Assembly (NCBI GenBank): GCA_944326525.1
Contig: CALVEG010000002.1
Coordinates: forward strand, 154,688 to 218,687
Source of the DNA: Candidatus Gastranaerophilales bacterium
Lineage (GTDB): Bacteria > Cyanobacteriota > Vampirovibrionia > Gastranaerophilales > Gastranaerophilaceae
Direction: 5' to 3'
DNA: 64,000 nt
Shown: piece after piece, positions 36,410-45,566 of the stretch
Layout: each line of letters starts with the position of its first letter
Numbering within the stretch: position 1 is the first letter of the stretch
Notes under the pieces: model-generated
The model's input: the letters and a program-made list of their open reading frames with translations, nothing else
Databases searched by the model: none
What the model was told of the DNA's origin: nothing
Made by a program: the position numbers and the translations under genes

Positions 36410-37471
36410 CTAATCAACATGCCATAACTTTCTAAGGCTATTACTTAATTTTGCTAAATATGTAATGTTTTTAACTGTATAATCAATACCTTCTTTTTCA
36501 GAAATATTTAAATCAAATTTTACACAATCATCTGCAATTGGAATTTGAGATAATTTTCTATTCTTTGTTAACCCGTCAATAAATGGGAAGTAAACATAAC
36601 CATTTTCCCAATAACATAAGCAGGCTCCAAAAATATTTCCTAAAAAATCCCCACAATGTAGAAACCGACAATTTTCTACATAAAAAGTCTGTATATTCAA
36701 AAGGGTGGAATCTTTTAAATATGTAAAATACCAATCTACATTTAAGGTATCCATAAGCTTTTCATATGGACCATTCCAAGTTCCAGTTTCATTTTTAAGT
36801 AATTCTACAATCTTTTCTATATTTCTTGTATAAGTGACTCCAAATGTCCAATGCTTTTTTCTTGTACGACTTCGCCACATATCAAGAGAAAAAACATCAA
36901 CATTGTTTGTTTTCGCATATGTTTCAACAGTCTTTATTAAATTAGCGGTTCTTTTTGAATCACATAAAAACATTGTATCATCAGCATCTATATTCCAAAA
37001 TTCTTTTATATTATTTGCCTTTGCATGCAAAAATGTTGTAAGATGCGCACAACCAGCATTATACCAACGAGGAGAGCAAATTTTTCCTATTATTGATTTT
37101 GTCAATTTTCTTTCACTTTTTATAAACTTAATATTTGAATTATTAAAGGTAATTTTTCTCAAGATTTCTTTTTGCAATTCAGGTTTATCACAAATTACAA
37201 CAAAATCCGCATTTAATTCATTAATTGTATTAATCCATTTCTGAAAACATCTTACTGTATTAAAATCCCAACGATCTATTTTTAAATAAAAAAATCGTTT
37301 CTGACAATCAAATACACCCTTTTTGGCACTTGGAAATAAATTTAGATTTGCGTTCTTTTTTTTATCTTTAGTTTTTGATCTCTCATATTGCAAAACAGGG
37401 ATATTAAATACTCTCCACTGTATAAGATTTCCACTAGATAATTTTATTTCTATTTTTTCTACAAACCCCAT
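36410..37471 (-). CDS. Glycosyltransferase-like protein with NIDADDT motif, copy 1
   Basis: 353 residues. N-terminal tag WRVFNIPVLQY, then a GT-A-like region: FYLKIDRWDF, NADFVVICDKPE, KEFWNIDADDTMFL (DxD-type metal site), FSLDMWRSRTR and WTFGVTYTRN. Nearly the same blocks occur in the product at 40799, so the two are paralogues within one operon. No CAZy family is assigned by me. Probably cytoplasmic, transferring a sugar onto the growing glycan. Confidence 0.75.
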   Translation of the reverse strand: MGFVEKIEIKLSSGNLIQWRVFNIPVLQYERSKTKDKKKNANLNLFPSAKKGVFDCQKRFFYLKIDRWDFNTVRCFQKWINTINELNADFVVICDKPELQKEILRKITFNNSNIKFIKSERKLTKSIIGKICSPRWYNAGCAHLTTFLHAKANNIKEFWNIDADDTMFLCDSKRTANLIKTVETYAKTNNVDVFSLDMWRSRTRKKHWTFGVTYTRNIEKIVELLKNETGTWNGPYEKLMDTLNVDWYFTYLKDSTLLNIQTFYVENCRFLHCGDFLGNIFGACLCYWENGYVYFPFIDGLTKNRKLSQIPIADDCVKFDLNISEKEGIDYTVKNITYLAKLSNSLRKLWHVD

Positions 37472-37508
37472 TTATTTTACCTTTCTTTATAACAAGCATA
37501 ATATTTAC

Positions 37509-38555
37509 CTACAAAATTTTGACATCATCACATATTATTTCTTTTATTTCAGAATTCGAATCAAGATAACTTTGAGTATATACATCTTGAAAAACACCTT
37601 TTAAACGTACTGGATTTATTGACACTATGTCTGTATTTGAATAGTATGTTTCTGCAAAATTCTTTAATTCTTTCCAATACTTTATATTTACTTCATCACA
37701 ATAAGCAGCAGATTCACCTCTCTGAGAAACATCAAATGCACTACCAATAAAATGATGACCTAATCCAACTGTACAATCGACACCTACTAAAAATATTTTC
37801 TTGGGTTGAGTATATAATATAAATTGCATTGCTTGTATTGCTACAGTTGCTGCATTAACTAATGGAGACGAATCAATATCCAAATAAAATTTATGTTCTA
37901 AACCACCTGCATTAGTCTTATATCTATAGGTATTTTTCATATTACTAAACTCTTCCGAAATTTGAAAATTTTTCCCTAAGCACTGATCTCCAACAAATTT
38001 TATACAATCGTAATCCTGAAACTCTTTTGAACAATTAAAAATTCCAGCGCTATCAATTGTAAATAAATAATCAAATTTAATATCTTCTTTCAAGAGTGCT
38101 CTATTACAACCAACATGAACTGCATCTTTTATTGGATTATAGTAATTAACCGTTGGACCAGCTGCAACTAAAACTACTACTTTATCTTTATTACACCCTT
38201 TAAAAGGTAAAAACGTTTTTTGATGTAATAAAGCAGTTGTAATAAGTTTTTGAGTCATCCTTGCGATTCTAAAATAATCAATATTCTTTTGCTCTTGCAA
38301 TCTTCGCAAAATATGCTCGTTCATCAATTTTAGTTCTTTTAACTTATCCTTTCGCTGCCAAACTTTTATACCTAAAATATAAATTTGTCTAACAGCTTCT
38401 TTTTCTCTTATTTTTAACAAACCTAACAAATATTTATGTTTACGCCAACCTTTTGAGATTTTCATTGTGTAAATAGGAACACCTATTATTCTTAAAACTT
38501 TTGCAGGCAAACCAAATTTATCAATATATTCTTTTTCCGAATAAATTTTTACCAT
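37509..38555 (-). CDS. GT42/DUF115-like protein, possible sialyltransferase-type transferase
   Basis: 348 residues. The N-terminal tag VLRIIGVPIYTMK and a second ILGIKVWQRK precede the core: VVLVAAGPTVNYYN, VHVGCNRALL, FDYLFTIDS and KKIFLVGVDCTVGLGHHF. The same order (GxGPS, cnRf, then LxGxDf) is seen in Campylobacter Cst-II sialyltransferases and MAF/DUF115 proteins. Together with a CMP-sugar synthetase in the operon, a CMP-sugar-using transferase is plausible. One-base overlap with the gene upstream. Confidence 0.72.
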   Translation of the reverse strand: MVKIYSEKEYIDKFGLPAKVLRIIGVPIYTMKISKGWRKHKYLLGLLKIREKEAVRQIYILGIKVWQRKDKLKELKLMNEHILRRLQEQKNIDYFRIARMTQKLITTALLHQKTFLPFKGCNKDKVVVLVAAGPTVNYYNPIKDAVHVGCNRALLKEDIKFDYLFTIDSAGIFNCSKEFQDYDCIKFVGDQCLGKNFQISEEFSNMKNTYRYKTNAGGLEHKFYLDIDSSPLVNAATVAIQAMQFILYTQPKKIFLVGVDCTVGLGHHFIGSAFDVSQRGESAAYCDEVNIKYWKELKNFAETYYSNTDIVSINPVRLKGVFQDVYTQSYLDSNSEIKEIICDDVKIL

Positions 38556-39772
38556 TACATCCTCTCCTTACTCTCTAATTTTTCAAAATCCAATAATAAA
38601 TCTCTTTCACTCATTTTATTTATATCATACTCAAACAAATTTTGCATGTTTACATTGGGAAGTTTAGTTAATGTAAAACCTGACATTATGTGTTCTGCAT
38701 CCATATCATTAAACAAATGCCTTTTTACAAACTTTGTATACAAAACATCCATTGGTACACCGGTCTGTATCAAAAATTCAGTCAATCCGCTCCTTAGTGA
38801 TACTATCTTTTTTGACAATCTAGCAAGTGCAAATGCTTCCGCAAATGTTAATCGGCATGTCTTATAGATTGAGGTATTTCTCAGTTTAAAATCCTCTCCT
38901 GTTAAATTCATAAATACATCATATCCTTTTGCTTTAATTTGGCTTATTAGTTCAAACCAAAAATCTTCATCTAACATTTCACAGGACTGTGCTTCAGGTG
39001 ATATAAATACAAATTTTTCTAAATTAAGACCCGTTGATTTTGCCTTTTCTAGCATTGATTTTTCATCTTCTGGGCTTACATTAATCCGACGCATTGATAT
39101 ATCTTCTTCCGTCATTCCCAAACGATCCATTATCCCTTGGAAATAATGATATTCACCAAGCTTATTATTTTTTATATTCTGTTCCACTTGTCTAAAATAA
39201 TAACGATTGAATAACAAAAAAAATCTTTTTCCATCTATAATAAATGGTTTTTCTGAAAGCTTTAACCTTAATTTACCAACATAAACACAAGGAATTTCAG
39301 GACATATCATTCTTATCATATCTACATGATATTTTTTTGTAGCAACGAACAAAGGATGCTTACTACCATTTTTCTTTAGCAAACTATCCAGCAAATATGT
39401 CAATAGAAGGTATATCTCTCCACTATTTGCTCTTAGTATGTACACATCATCATAATCGCCATCAATATATTTAAAATATCTTTTCTTAAATATTTTCAAT
39501 AACGAAACTTGATGAATTTTTAAATTTCCTAAATAATATTTTCGGAAATTATCCTTCTCAACCCTTTTTAAGATTGTCTTTCCTAAAATTTTTATTTCTT
39601 TATTTGAGCCATCTGAATCTTTATTATTATTTTTGACAGTAGAAATAACACCATTTAAAATTTTCTGATGTATTTCCGCTGTCATATAATCTGAAGTTTG
39701 CTCAAATATCGGGATTCCTAATATTTTAAATTTTTCTTTTTTACTGTGCTTAGTATTTTCAAATACCTTCAC
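38555..39772 (-). CDS. GT-B glycosyltransferase-like protein (GT9-like), copy 2
   Basis: 405 residues; paralogue of the product at 35328. The first 75 residues contain two copies of the tag (FKILGIPIFEQT and IKILGKTILKRV). The core has ISPEAQSCEMLDEDFW, GYDVFMNLT, KKIVSLRSGLTEFL and GVPMDVLYT, fitting GT9/heptosyltransferase-like proteins. One-base overlaps on both sides show tight coupling in the operon. Confidence 0.72.
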   Translation of the reverse strand: MKVFENTKHSKKEKFKILGIPIFEQTSDYMTAEIHQKILNGVISTVKNNNKDSDGSNKEIKILGKTILKRVEKDNFRKYYLGNLKIHQVSLLKIFKKRYFKYIDGDYDDVYILRANSGEIYLLLTYLLDSLLKKNGSKHPLFVATKKYHVDMIRMICPEIPCVYVGKLRLKLSEKPFIIDGKRFFLLFNRYYFRQVEQNIKNNKLGEYHYFQGIMDRLGMTEEDISMRRINVSPEDEKSMLEKAKSTGLNLEKFVFISPEAQSCEMLDEDFWFELISQIKAKGYDVFMNLTGEDFKLRNTSIYKTCRLTFAEAFALARLSKKIVSLRSGLTEFLIQTGVPMDVLYTKFVKRHLFNDMDAEHIMSGFTLTKLPNVNMQNLFEYDINKMSERDLLLDFEKLESKERM

Positions 39773-40761
39773 TACGCAACTCCGCTATTTAAAAGATCAT
39801 GAATATGGATAACTCCGATCGGAGTTTTATCTTCCACTACAAAAATATTTGTAATTTTCTTTTCGTGCATTATTTTGATAGCTTCTGATGCCATTATATC
39901 CTTTGAAACAGTCTTTGGATTTTTTGTCATCAATTCGATTGCTTTTTTATTTAAAATTTCCGGAGTTAAACATCTTCTTAAGTCACCGTCTGTTAACATT
40001 CCTGTTAATTCTCCAGACTGATTTACAAAACCTACACAACCCAAACGTTTCGATGTCATTTCCAATAAAACTTGCTGCATATTAGAATTTTCTTCCAATA
40101 TCGGCATTTCAGATCCAACATGCATTAAATCGGATACTCTTTTTAATATTGAACCAAGTTTGCCACCCGGATGTCTTTCGTTAAAATCAGCTTTTGTAAA
40201 ACCTTTTCTTTGAATTAACCCTGCTGTCAAAATATCGCCTAATACCAAAGTCGCTGTTGTTGAATTTGTAGGTGCCAACCCTAATGGGCATGCTTCCCCG
40301 TTATTTGGTAATTTTAAAACAATATCGCCGGCTTTTCCTAAAGAACTTTCCGGATTTTTGGTAATCGCAATTAGTTTTATTCCAAATCTTTTGCTGTAGT
40401 TTAATATATCAACTAGCTCTCTTGATTCACCACTATTTGATATTGCAATAATTACATCATCTTCTGTTATCATACCCAAATCACCATGACTTGCTTCTGC
40501 CGGATGAACAAAAAATGATGGGGTTCCGGTTGATGCTAAAGAAGCTGCAATTTTTTTACCAATATGACCGGATTTTCCCATGCCTGTAAGAATTATTCTA
40601 CCTTTTGCATTTTGCATTAAATTTAACGCCTGAGTTAGAGAACTATCTAAACTGTCACGTAATTTTATTATTGTATCAATCTCACTATTAATCGTACGTA
40701 TTGCACAATTTTTATCTAAATTTTCTTGTACTGATATCGTTTTTTCAACCAATGTAGCCAT
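39772..40761 (-). CDS. kdsD: D-arabinose 5-phosphate isomerase (KdsD/KpsF family)
   Basis: Interconverts ribulose-5-P and arabinose-5-P, the entry to KDO. 329 residues: SIS domain with GMGKSGHIGKKIAASLASTGTPSFF and SNSGESRE, then HPGGKLG, and two CBS domains (from about residue 205; MTKNPKTVSKD). Full length and intact. The KDO-8-P synthase gene is not in this operon, so the arabinose-5-P made here might feed a different sugar branch, possibly that of the aldolase. Confidence 0.93.
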   Translation of the reverse strand: MATLVEKTISVQENLDKNCAIRTINSEIDTIIKLRDSLDSSLTQALNLMQNAKGRIILTGMGKSGHIGKKIAASLASTGTPSFFVHPAEASHGDLGMITEDDVIIAISNSGESRELVDILNYSKRFGIKLIAITKNPESSLGKAGDIVLKLPNNGEACPLGLAPTNSTTATLVLGDILTAGLIQRKGFTKADFNERHPGGKLGSILKRVSDLMHVGSEMPILEENSNMQQVLLEMTSKRLGCVGFVNQSGELTGMLTDGDLRRCLTPEILNKKAIELMTKNPKTVSKDIMASEAIKIMHEKKITNIFVVEDKTPIGVIHIHDLLNSGVA

Positions 40762-40798
40762 TTACATCATTATCCTTTCTTTTTAAATTTATTAATTA

Positions 40799-41866
40799 TT
40801 AATTTTTGCCACTACTTTCCAAACACCATAATTTTCTCAATACCGCTGGGTACTGCTGTATTAATATATCCTTTTGAAACTGTACAGAATCCTCTAAATT
40901 GAGTCCCAAATCAAACTTTACACACTCTTTTGATATTGGTATAATCCCCAATTCCTTATTCTTATAAATTTCAACGATTATTGGAAAAGTTAACTTATTA
41001 TTTTGCCAATTACATATGTAACTGCCAATAATATTTGTTAAAAAATTACGAGTTGGACCAAAATGAATAAAAGAACTATTTTCTATATAAAAACTTTCTG
41101 CTTTGACTTTTCCTGAATTTTTTAAATATGTTATATACCAGTCTATATTCAAAGCATTATCAAAACCTTCATAATCTTTTTTCCACACACCAGTTTCTTT
41201 ATTGAAAATATCTATAAATTTAATTGGGTTTTGAATATATGTAACCCCAAAAGTCCATGCTTTATTGCGGGTTCGACTTCTCCACATATCCAATGAAAAT
41301 ATATCTATTTTATTATTTTTTGCATAATCTTGCACTTTTTCTAAGATCTGAGCTACCGTATTTGGTTTAAATAAAATCATAGTATCATCAGCATCTATAT
41401 TCCAAAATTCCTTTATACCATTTTCTGCTGCATGATAAAACGTCGTTGCATGTGCACAACCTGCATTTCCCCAAAAACCTGTTGTTAATTTAGATATAAC
41501 TTTTTCTAATTTTTTCCTTTGACTCTTTATAAATTTGATATTCAAATCCGGAAAAAAAATTTTCCTCATTATTTTTGACTTTAATTTATCACTATCACAT
41601 ATTATAAAATAATCTCCATTTATTGCGTCTACAACATCTATCCAATTTTGTAAACATCTATACATGGTTTCATCATCATTATGTACTTTTAAATAAAAAC
41701 AAATTTTATCTCTACTCACCTTTGTATTTTTTGAGAATTCCCATTTGAATTTTATACTCTTACCTTGATTATTTTTCTTATAATACAAAATAGGAATACC
41801 TAAAATTTTTATTACTCGTAATTTATCTATTTTATGTTTTATCTTAATTTTCTCAATTATCTTCAT
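40799..41866 (-). CDS. Glycosyltransferase-like protein with NIDADDT motif, copy 2
   Basis: 355 residues, paralogue of 36410: the tag IKILGIPILYYKK, then FYLKVHNDDETMYRCLQNW, KEFWNIDADDTMIL, FSLDMWRSRTRNK and WTFGVTYIQN. The shared blocks extend over most of the length. Two intact copies in one operon suggest successive transfer of related residues rather than a recent silent duplication, because the sequences have clearly diverged. The gap to kdsD is 37 bases. Confidence 0.75.
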   Translation of the reverse strand: MKIIEKIKIKHKIDKLRVIKILGIPILYYKKNNQGKSIKFKWEFSKNTKVSRDKICFYLKVHNDDETMYRCLQNWIDVVDAINGDYFIICDSDKLKSKIMRKIFFPDLNIKFIKSQRKKLEKVISKLTTGFWGNAGCAHATTFYHAAENGIKEFWNIDADDTMILFKPNTVAQILEKVQDYAKNNKIDIFSLDMWRSRTRNKAWTFGVTYIQNPIKFIDIFNKETGVWKKDYEGFDNALNIDWYITYLKNSGKVKAESFYIENSSFIHFGPTRNFLTNIIGSYICNWQNNKLTFPIIVEIYKNKELGIIPISKECVKFDLGLNLEDSVQFQKDILIQQYPAVLRKLWCLESSGKN

Positions 41867-41915
41867 CTTATTTTACTTCTTTTAACTTAATTGTTTATTA
41901 TTAATTCAATCTTAT

Positions 41916-42284
41916 CTACAATGTTTCTGATAACATATATTCTATTTTAAACCTGTCATCTCTATCTTTATTCACAGCAAAAGCCATGTCCAAACCACTT
42001 GGCTTTCTGTCATTTACCAAAATTCTCTCGCCCATTGGCATATCCGTTAACAGATAATCGTATCTAATTCCGTTTTCTTTAAGGAATTTTATCAAATCTT
42101 CAAGATATTCTTCCTTGCGTGCGGTTAACAATACGACTTTATCATCTGGCGGCAACTTTTCAAAAAATTCTTTTACCCCATCCAATAGTGTATCATAACC
42201 ATCTATCTTGTAGCCGTTATGTTTTACTAATGTCCCGTCTATGTCAAGAATCCAAGTTTTACTTAAAGTTGACAGTTCCAACAT
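41916..42284 (-). CDS. Small HAD-family hydrolase
   Basis: 122 residues, a capless HAD domain. Motif I is WILDIDGTLVKHNG, motif II is VVLLTARKEEY, and the C-terminal acidic motif is LVNDRKPSG. It starts three bases after the nucleotidyltransferase-kinase gene. Small HADs of this kind are often encoded with sugar nucleotidyltransferases in capsule loci; it may hydrolyse a phosphosugar intermediate. Confidence 0.82.
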   Translation of the reverse strand: MLELSTLSKTWILDIDGTLVKHNGYKIDGYDTLLDGVKEFFEKLPPDDKVVLLTARKEEYLEDLIKFLKENGIRYDYLLTDMPMGERILVNDRKPSGLDMAFAVNKDRDDRFKIEYMLSETL

Positions 42285-42287
42285 TTT

Positions 42288-43799
42288 CTACAACACCTCA
42301 TTTAACTTTATTATTCCATTGTAGAAAGCTCCGCATATACTATCGTAATCTTCCCACGCATAAGTCGTAAGACTCAACCATATTATCGCATGTAATAGTT
42401 TTATCTTATATTTGCTTACACTCGGAAGACAGTCAAAGAAAAATTCTTCCATATCTGCCCAGTTATTTGGTTTTATTGCCATTTCTACTTCTTTTTCACG
42501 TATATCTAACGTAAATTTTTTACGGTTAAACTGGTCATACTCGCCTTTTAATGAGTAATAAAGTTTTGCCCAATCATAATCTACATCCCCATAAAACTTT
42601 GTTTTACCGAAATATCCTCTTGGATCTATTAATATAGCCTTCATGTTGTATGTATCAAACATTAAATTTGAAAACGTACAGTCGCCATGTATTAGCTTAA
42701 ATTCTGTTGGGTAAATCGTTTTTATAGCTTCAGTTAATTCTTCTTTATTGAAAAATACATTCTTATAATAATTTCCGTTTATTTTTATAAACTCTTTATC
42801 GGCAAACGGAACAAGCTTTTCGACTTTCGAAAGTCTGTCAAAGGTTTTATTTAAAAAGTTATCTTCAACATCTTTAAGATTTACCGGTTGTGAAGGTTCT
42901 AGATTATGAAGTTCCTTTAATGCTTCAATTAGTTTTCGCAAAATTTCACGTTTTTGAGTTTTGGTCAAACAGTCATATTCATATATGTTTTTACCTTGAA
43001 CTCTTTTCATTGTCAGAGGTTCATAAGCATATATCTCCGGAATATTTTTGTAACCTAATTCTTTTACATGCTTATACCAAGCAATCTCATCAACGGCGAT
43101 CTTTTTACCCTGATCATTTATACCGCGTTTTACTATTATATCCCCGTTAAATTCCATCGAATTAAACGGCCTGCAACGCGGAGTTGAATCATTATTGTCA
43201 GAATATGAAAGAAGAGTTCCTATTTCTTTTGAACCATATAAATCCAAACGGTTAAATTTAATATCTTGATTTTGAAGCCAGCCAACAAAAGCACCTTCTT
43301 CTGCTATATTTTTTAACAAACTTTTGTTCTCAAATATAAATAATCCTGCAACACCATTTTCTTTAGATGGTTCTTTTATAAACTGATTATTTATATATGA
43401 CCAGCGACATTCAAAATCTTTTGAAATTCCTATATAGTTACCTATTGCCTCTGGCATTTCAAAACTGTCGGATAATATCAAATCACACCACATAATCATA
43501 AAAGGTTCGGTATCTGAATATTCTGATATTGCTTCTTTTATACCTGAAATTGTTCCTTTTTTAGAAGCTTTGACTATTTTATACTTGTACTGTGAGCCAA
43601 AAGCCTTCAAATATCTTTCTAATACATCTGTTTTGTAATCTGCTATAATTGTAAATTCGGCATCTTTAAATTTTTGAAATGCATAAAATATAATCGGCAA
43701 ATTATTCACCGGAACCATACACTTAGGCTTGTTTCTTGTCAAACCTTCTAATCTTGTACCTTTTCCACCTGCCTGAACTATTATTTTTTTAATACCCAT
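42288..43799 (-). CDS. Sugar nucleotidyltransferase fused to APH/choline-kinase-like domain
   Basis: 503 residues, two domains. Residues 1 to about 235 are a nucleotidyltransferase: VQAGGKGTRLEGLTRNKPKCMVPVNN, then MIMWCDLIL for the metal Asp. Residues about 240-503 are a phosphotransferase: VDEIAWYKHV, LIHGDCTFSNLMFD (Brenner motif HGDxxxxN) and ILIDPRG. This reproduces a LicA plus LicC pair in one chain: the kinase phosphorylates a small alcohol or sugar and the other half activates it with an NTP. It is the first gene of the operon, after a leader with an inverted repeat. The substrate is unknown. Confidence 0.85.
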   Translation of the reverse strand: MGIKKIIVQAGGKGTRLEGLTRNKPKCMVPVNNLPIIFYAFQKFKDAEFTIIADYKTDVLERYLKAFGSQYKYKIVKASKKGTISGIKEAISEYSDTEPFMIMWCDLILSDSFEMPEAIGNYIGISKDFECRWSYINNQFIKEPSKENGVAGLFIFENKSLLKNIAEEGAFVGWLQNQDIKFNRLDLYGSKEIGTLLSYSDNNDSTPRCRPFNSMEFNGDIIVKRGINDQGKKIAVDEIAWYKHVKELGYKNIPEIYAYEPLTMKRVQGKNIYEYDCLTKTQKREILRKLIEALKELHNLEPSQPVNLKDVEDNFLNKTFDRLSKVEKLVPFADKEFIKINGNYYKNVFFNKEELTEAIKTIYPTEFKLIHGDCTFSNLMFDTYNMKAILIDPRGYFGKTKFYGDVDYDWAKLYYSLKGEYDQFNRKKFTLDIREKEVEMAIKPNNWADMEEFFFDCLPSVSKYKIKLLHAIIWLSLTTYAWEDYDSICGAFYNGIIKLNEVL

Positions 43800-43848
43800 T
43801 ACTAAGATAACCTCTTTTTGTCTACTTCTTTATTTAATCTCTGCTAAG

Positions 43849-43884
43849 CTGTTTTTGATCTATTTGTAATTTTATCAAAAACAG
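43849..43884 (-). promoter_or_regulatory. Inverted repeat in the glycan-operon leader
   Basis: CTGTTTTTGAT (43849-43859) and ATCAAAAACAG (43874-43884) are perfect 11-base arms with a 14-base spacer, about 50-85 bases before the first codon. On the minus strand a TGATATTAT stretch just upstream could be a -10 region. The remainder of 43800-44070 has no ORF. Confidence 0.6.
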
Positions 43885-44070
43885 ACACTATAAATTAATA
43901 ATATCACAAAAAAAAAACTGACTTACCAATATTAAGGAATATAAACTCGATTAAAAAAAGGTCCGCAACATCGCTTAGTTTATAAAAAATCAACCAATTT
44001 AAAAATCATATTTTTTATTTTTAACCTTTTGTCTATTTTTTTAAATTGCAAAATATATTTTTTTATAAAA

Positions 44071-44095
44071 AAGCTCCACTTTTATTGTGGAGCTT
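44071..44095 (-). terminator. Terminator after tRNA-Gly
   Basis: AAGCTCCAC and GTGGAGCTT form a perfect 9-base stem, followed on the minus strand by TTTTTTAT. Confidence 0.88.
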
Positions 44096-44102
44096 CTTTA
44101 TT

Positions 44103-44174
44103 AGCGGACGACGAGACTCGAACTCGCGACGTCAACCTTGGGAAGGTTGCATTCTACCACTGAATTACATCCGC
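44103..44174 (-). tRNA. tRNA-Gly (CCC anticodon)
   Basis: On the minus strand the cloverleaf starts GCGGATG and ends CGTCCGC plus discriminator T. The anticodon stem is CAACC/GGTTG with loop TTCCCAA, so the anticodon is CCC. The T arm contains GTTCGAGTC. U73 fits bacterial tRNA-Gly. CCA is not encoded. A terminator follows. Confidence 0.93.
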
Positions 44175-44369
44175 TTATTTACCACTTGATTCTATCACAA
44201 TTAAAAACATTTTAAAAGAGTTTTTATAAATTTACGTTTTACTTTCGACTAATTCCATTATTTTAATATCTCATAATATTATATATTTTTGTAAAATTTA
44301 TTAAAGAATTACATAGAATTAACCGTTTAGCTAATCTATGGTTTAGTGATACATAAAAAGGAGAGCTTT

Positions 44370-45395
44370 ATGGTAGACAATATTAACAACTTTGGCAACG
44401 GAAAAGAGTGGACAAAAATTGATGCAACAACAAAAGACGCTCAATATAAAAATGAATTAGATAAAAAGATTTCATCAATCTTAAATGGGGAAGAAACGAT
44501 ATCAATATCCGACTTACAAAAGAATTCGATGTTTGCTAATTTGTCAGAAAAAGCAATGCAAAGAATGGATTATATAGCAGGAATAGATGGCGATAAAACC
44601 ACCTTAAATTCTGAAGAATTAAGGGTATTAATGTCACTGGCGGACGCTACTTTAAAAAATAACACTTTTGTTTTTGACGGCAAAATAAATCCGGACAAAA
44701 ACAGCGGTTTAGAGCAGGCAAATGAGCGAGAACTTAAAGCTGTGATAAAAAATCTTGTAATAAATAATGCGAAGAAAAAAATATCAACGGTAGACACCTC
44801 AAAATTTGACCAGAGCAAAGATTTTACAACAAAAATTGCCAGCGCTGATGTTGATGAATCAATGTTTGCAATGCAAGAAAAATTAAAAACAGACTTTATT
44901 GATAAAAACACCGGCAAAAATCTTTCACTACCACAAATCATCGTAAAATTTACTGATTTTGTAAAGAAAAGTTATGATAAAGATTATGACAACTTTTATG
45001 AAGATGTATGCTTAGATTTTGAAGCAGAGACAGGTATTAAAGTAAGTAATTTTGACAGATGCAGATGCATGGGAGATGGCGATACCTTTATAATCGGTGA
45101 CTGGAAATATGAACAGGGAAATATAACAAACACTAAAACAGGTGAAAAAATTCAAGTAAAAAGATCGGCTTGGGGAATTACCGACGAAACAACAGTTCCG
45201 GCAGCAAACGGTAATTTCTGCAGGATTTTGGAATATAACGACGGCAAAGGAACAACCGTAAAATACAATTACAACGATTCAGAAAACCTTGCCCCAACTG
45301 GAGTAAACATAACTTCTAACGGAGAATTCAAAACAGTAAATTACGAAAGAAAAGAAACCATCGACCCGAATTTATATAATTTTGTAGAAAGCTAA
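44370..45395 (+). CDS. Large acidic protein with EF-hand-like loop, unknown function
   Basis: 341 residues from the ATG at 44370, which has AAAGGAGAG upstream; the open frame starts 24 bases earlier at a GTG. Unrecognised. The N-terminal helical region contains DYIAGIDGDKTTLNSEEL and FDGKINPDKNSGLEQANE, which resemble calcium-loop (D-x-D-G) patterns. The second half is beta-rich, with a CRCMGDGD segment and a YNDGKGTTVKYNY region. No signal peptide. Monocistronic. Confidence 0.75.
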   Translation: MVDNINNFGNGKEWTKIDATTKDAQYKNELDKKISSILNGEETISISDLQKNSMFANLSEKAMQRMDYIAGIDGDKTTLNSEELRVLMSLADATLKNNTFVFDGKINPDKNSGLEQANERELKAVIKNLVINNAKKKISTVDTSKFDQSKDFTTKIASADVDESMFAMQEKLKTDFIDKNTGKNLSLPQIIVKFTDFVKKSYDKDYDNFYEDVCLDFEAETGIKVSNFDRCRCMGDGDTFIIGDWKYEQGNITNTKTGEKIQVKRSAWGITDETTVPAANGNFCRILEYNDGKGTTVKYNYNDSENLAPTGVNITSNGEFKTVNYERKETIDPNLYNFVES

Positions 45396-45417
45396 AGGAC
45401 AAACTATAAAATACAAC

Positions 45418-45476
45418 TGTAAAAGAACACATGGTTTGATTTTTTGTTACAGAAGATTTGACTATTTTGTTGAGCT
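45418..45476. repeat. Dispersed intergenic repeat, copy A
   Basis: A 59-base stretch (TGTAAAAGAACACATGGTTT at its start) matches 54261-54320 at roughly 47 of 59 positions by eye, including TGGTTTGATTT and TTACAG. Unlike the rest of the gap it has no coding sense. It lies on the left side of the lipid island. Confidence 0.6.
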
Positions 45477-45566
45477 AAAAGTCAACCATACTCTAATAAA
45501 AGAGTAGTTTGTAAAAATAAAATTTATTGTGGCAAAATCTCTATTCAATTATGTTAAAATTGGTAT

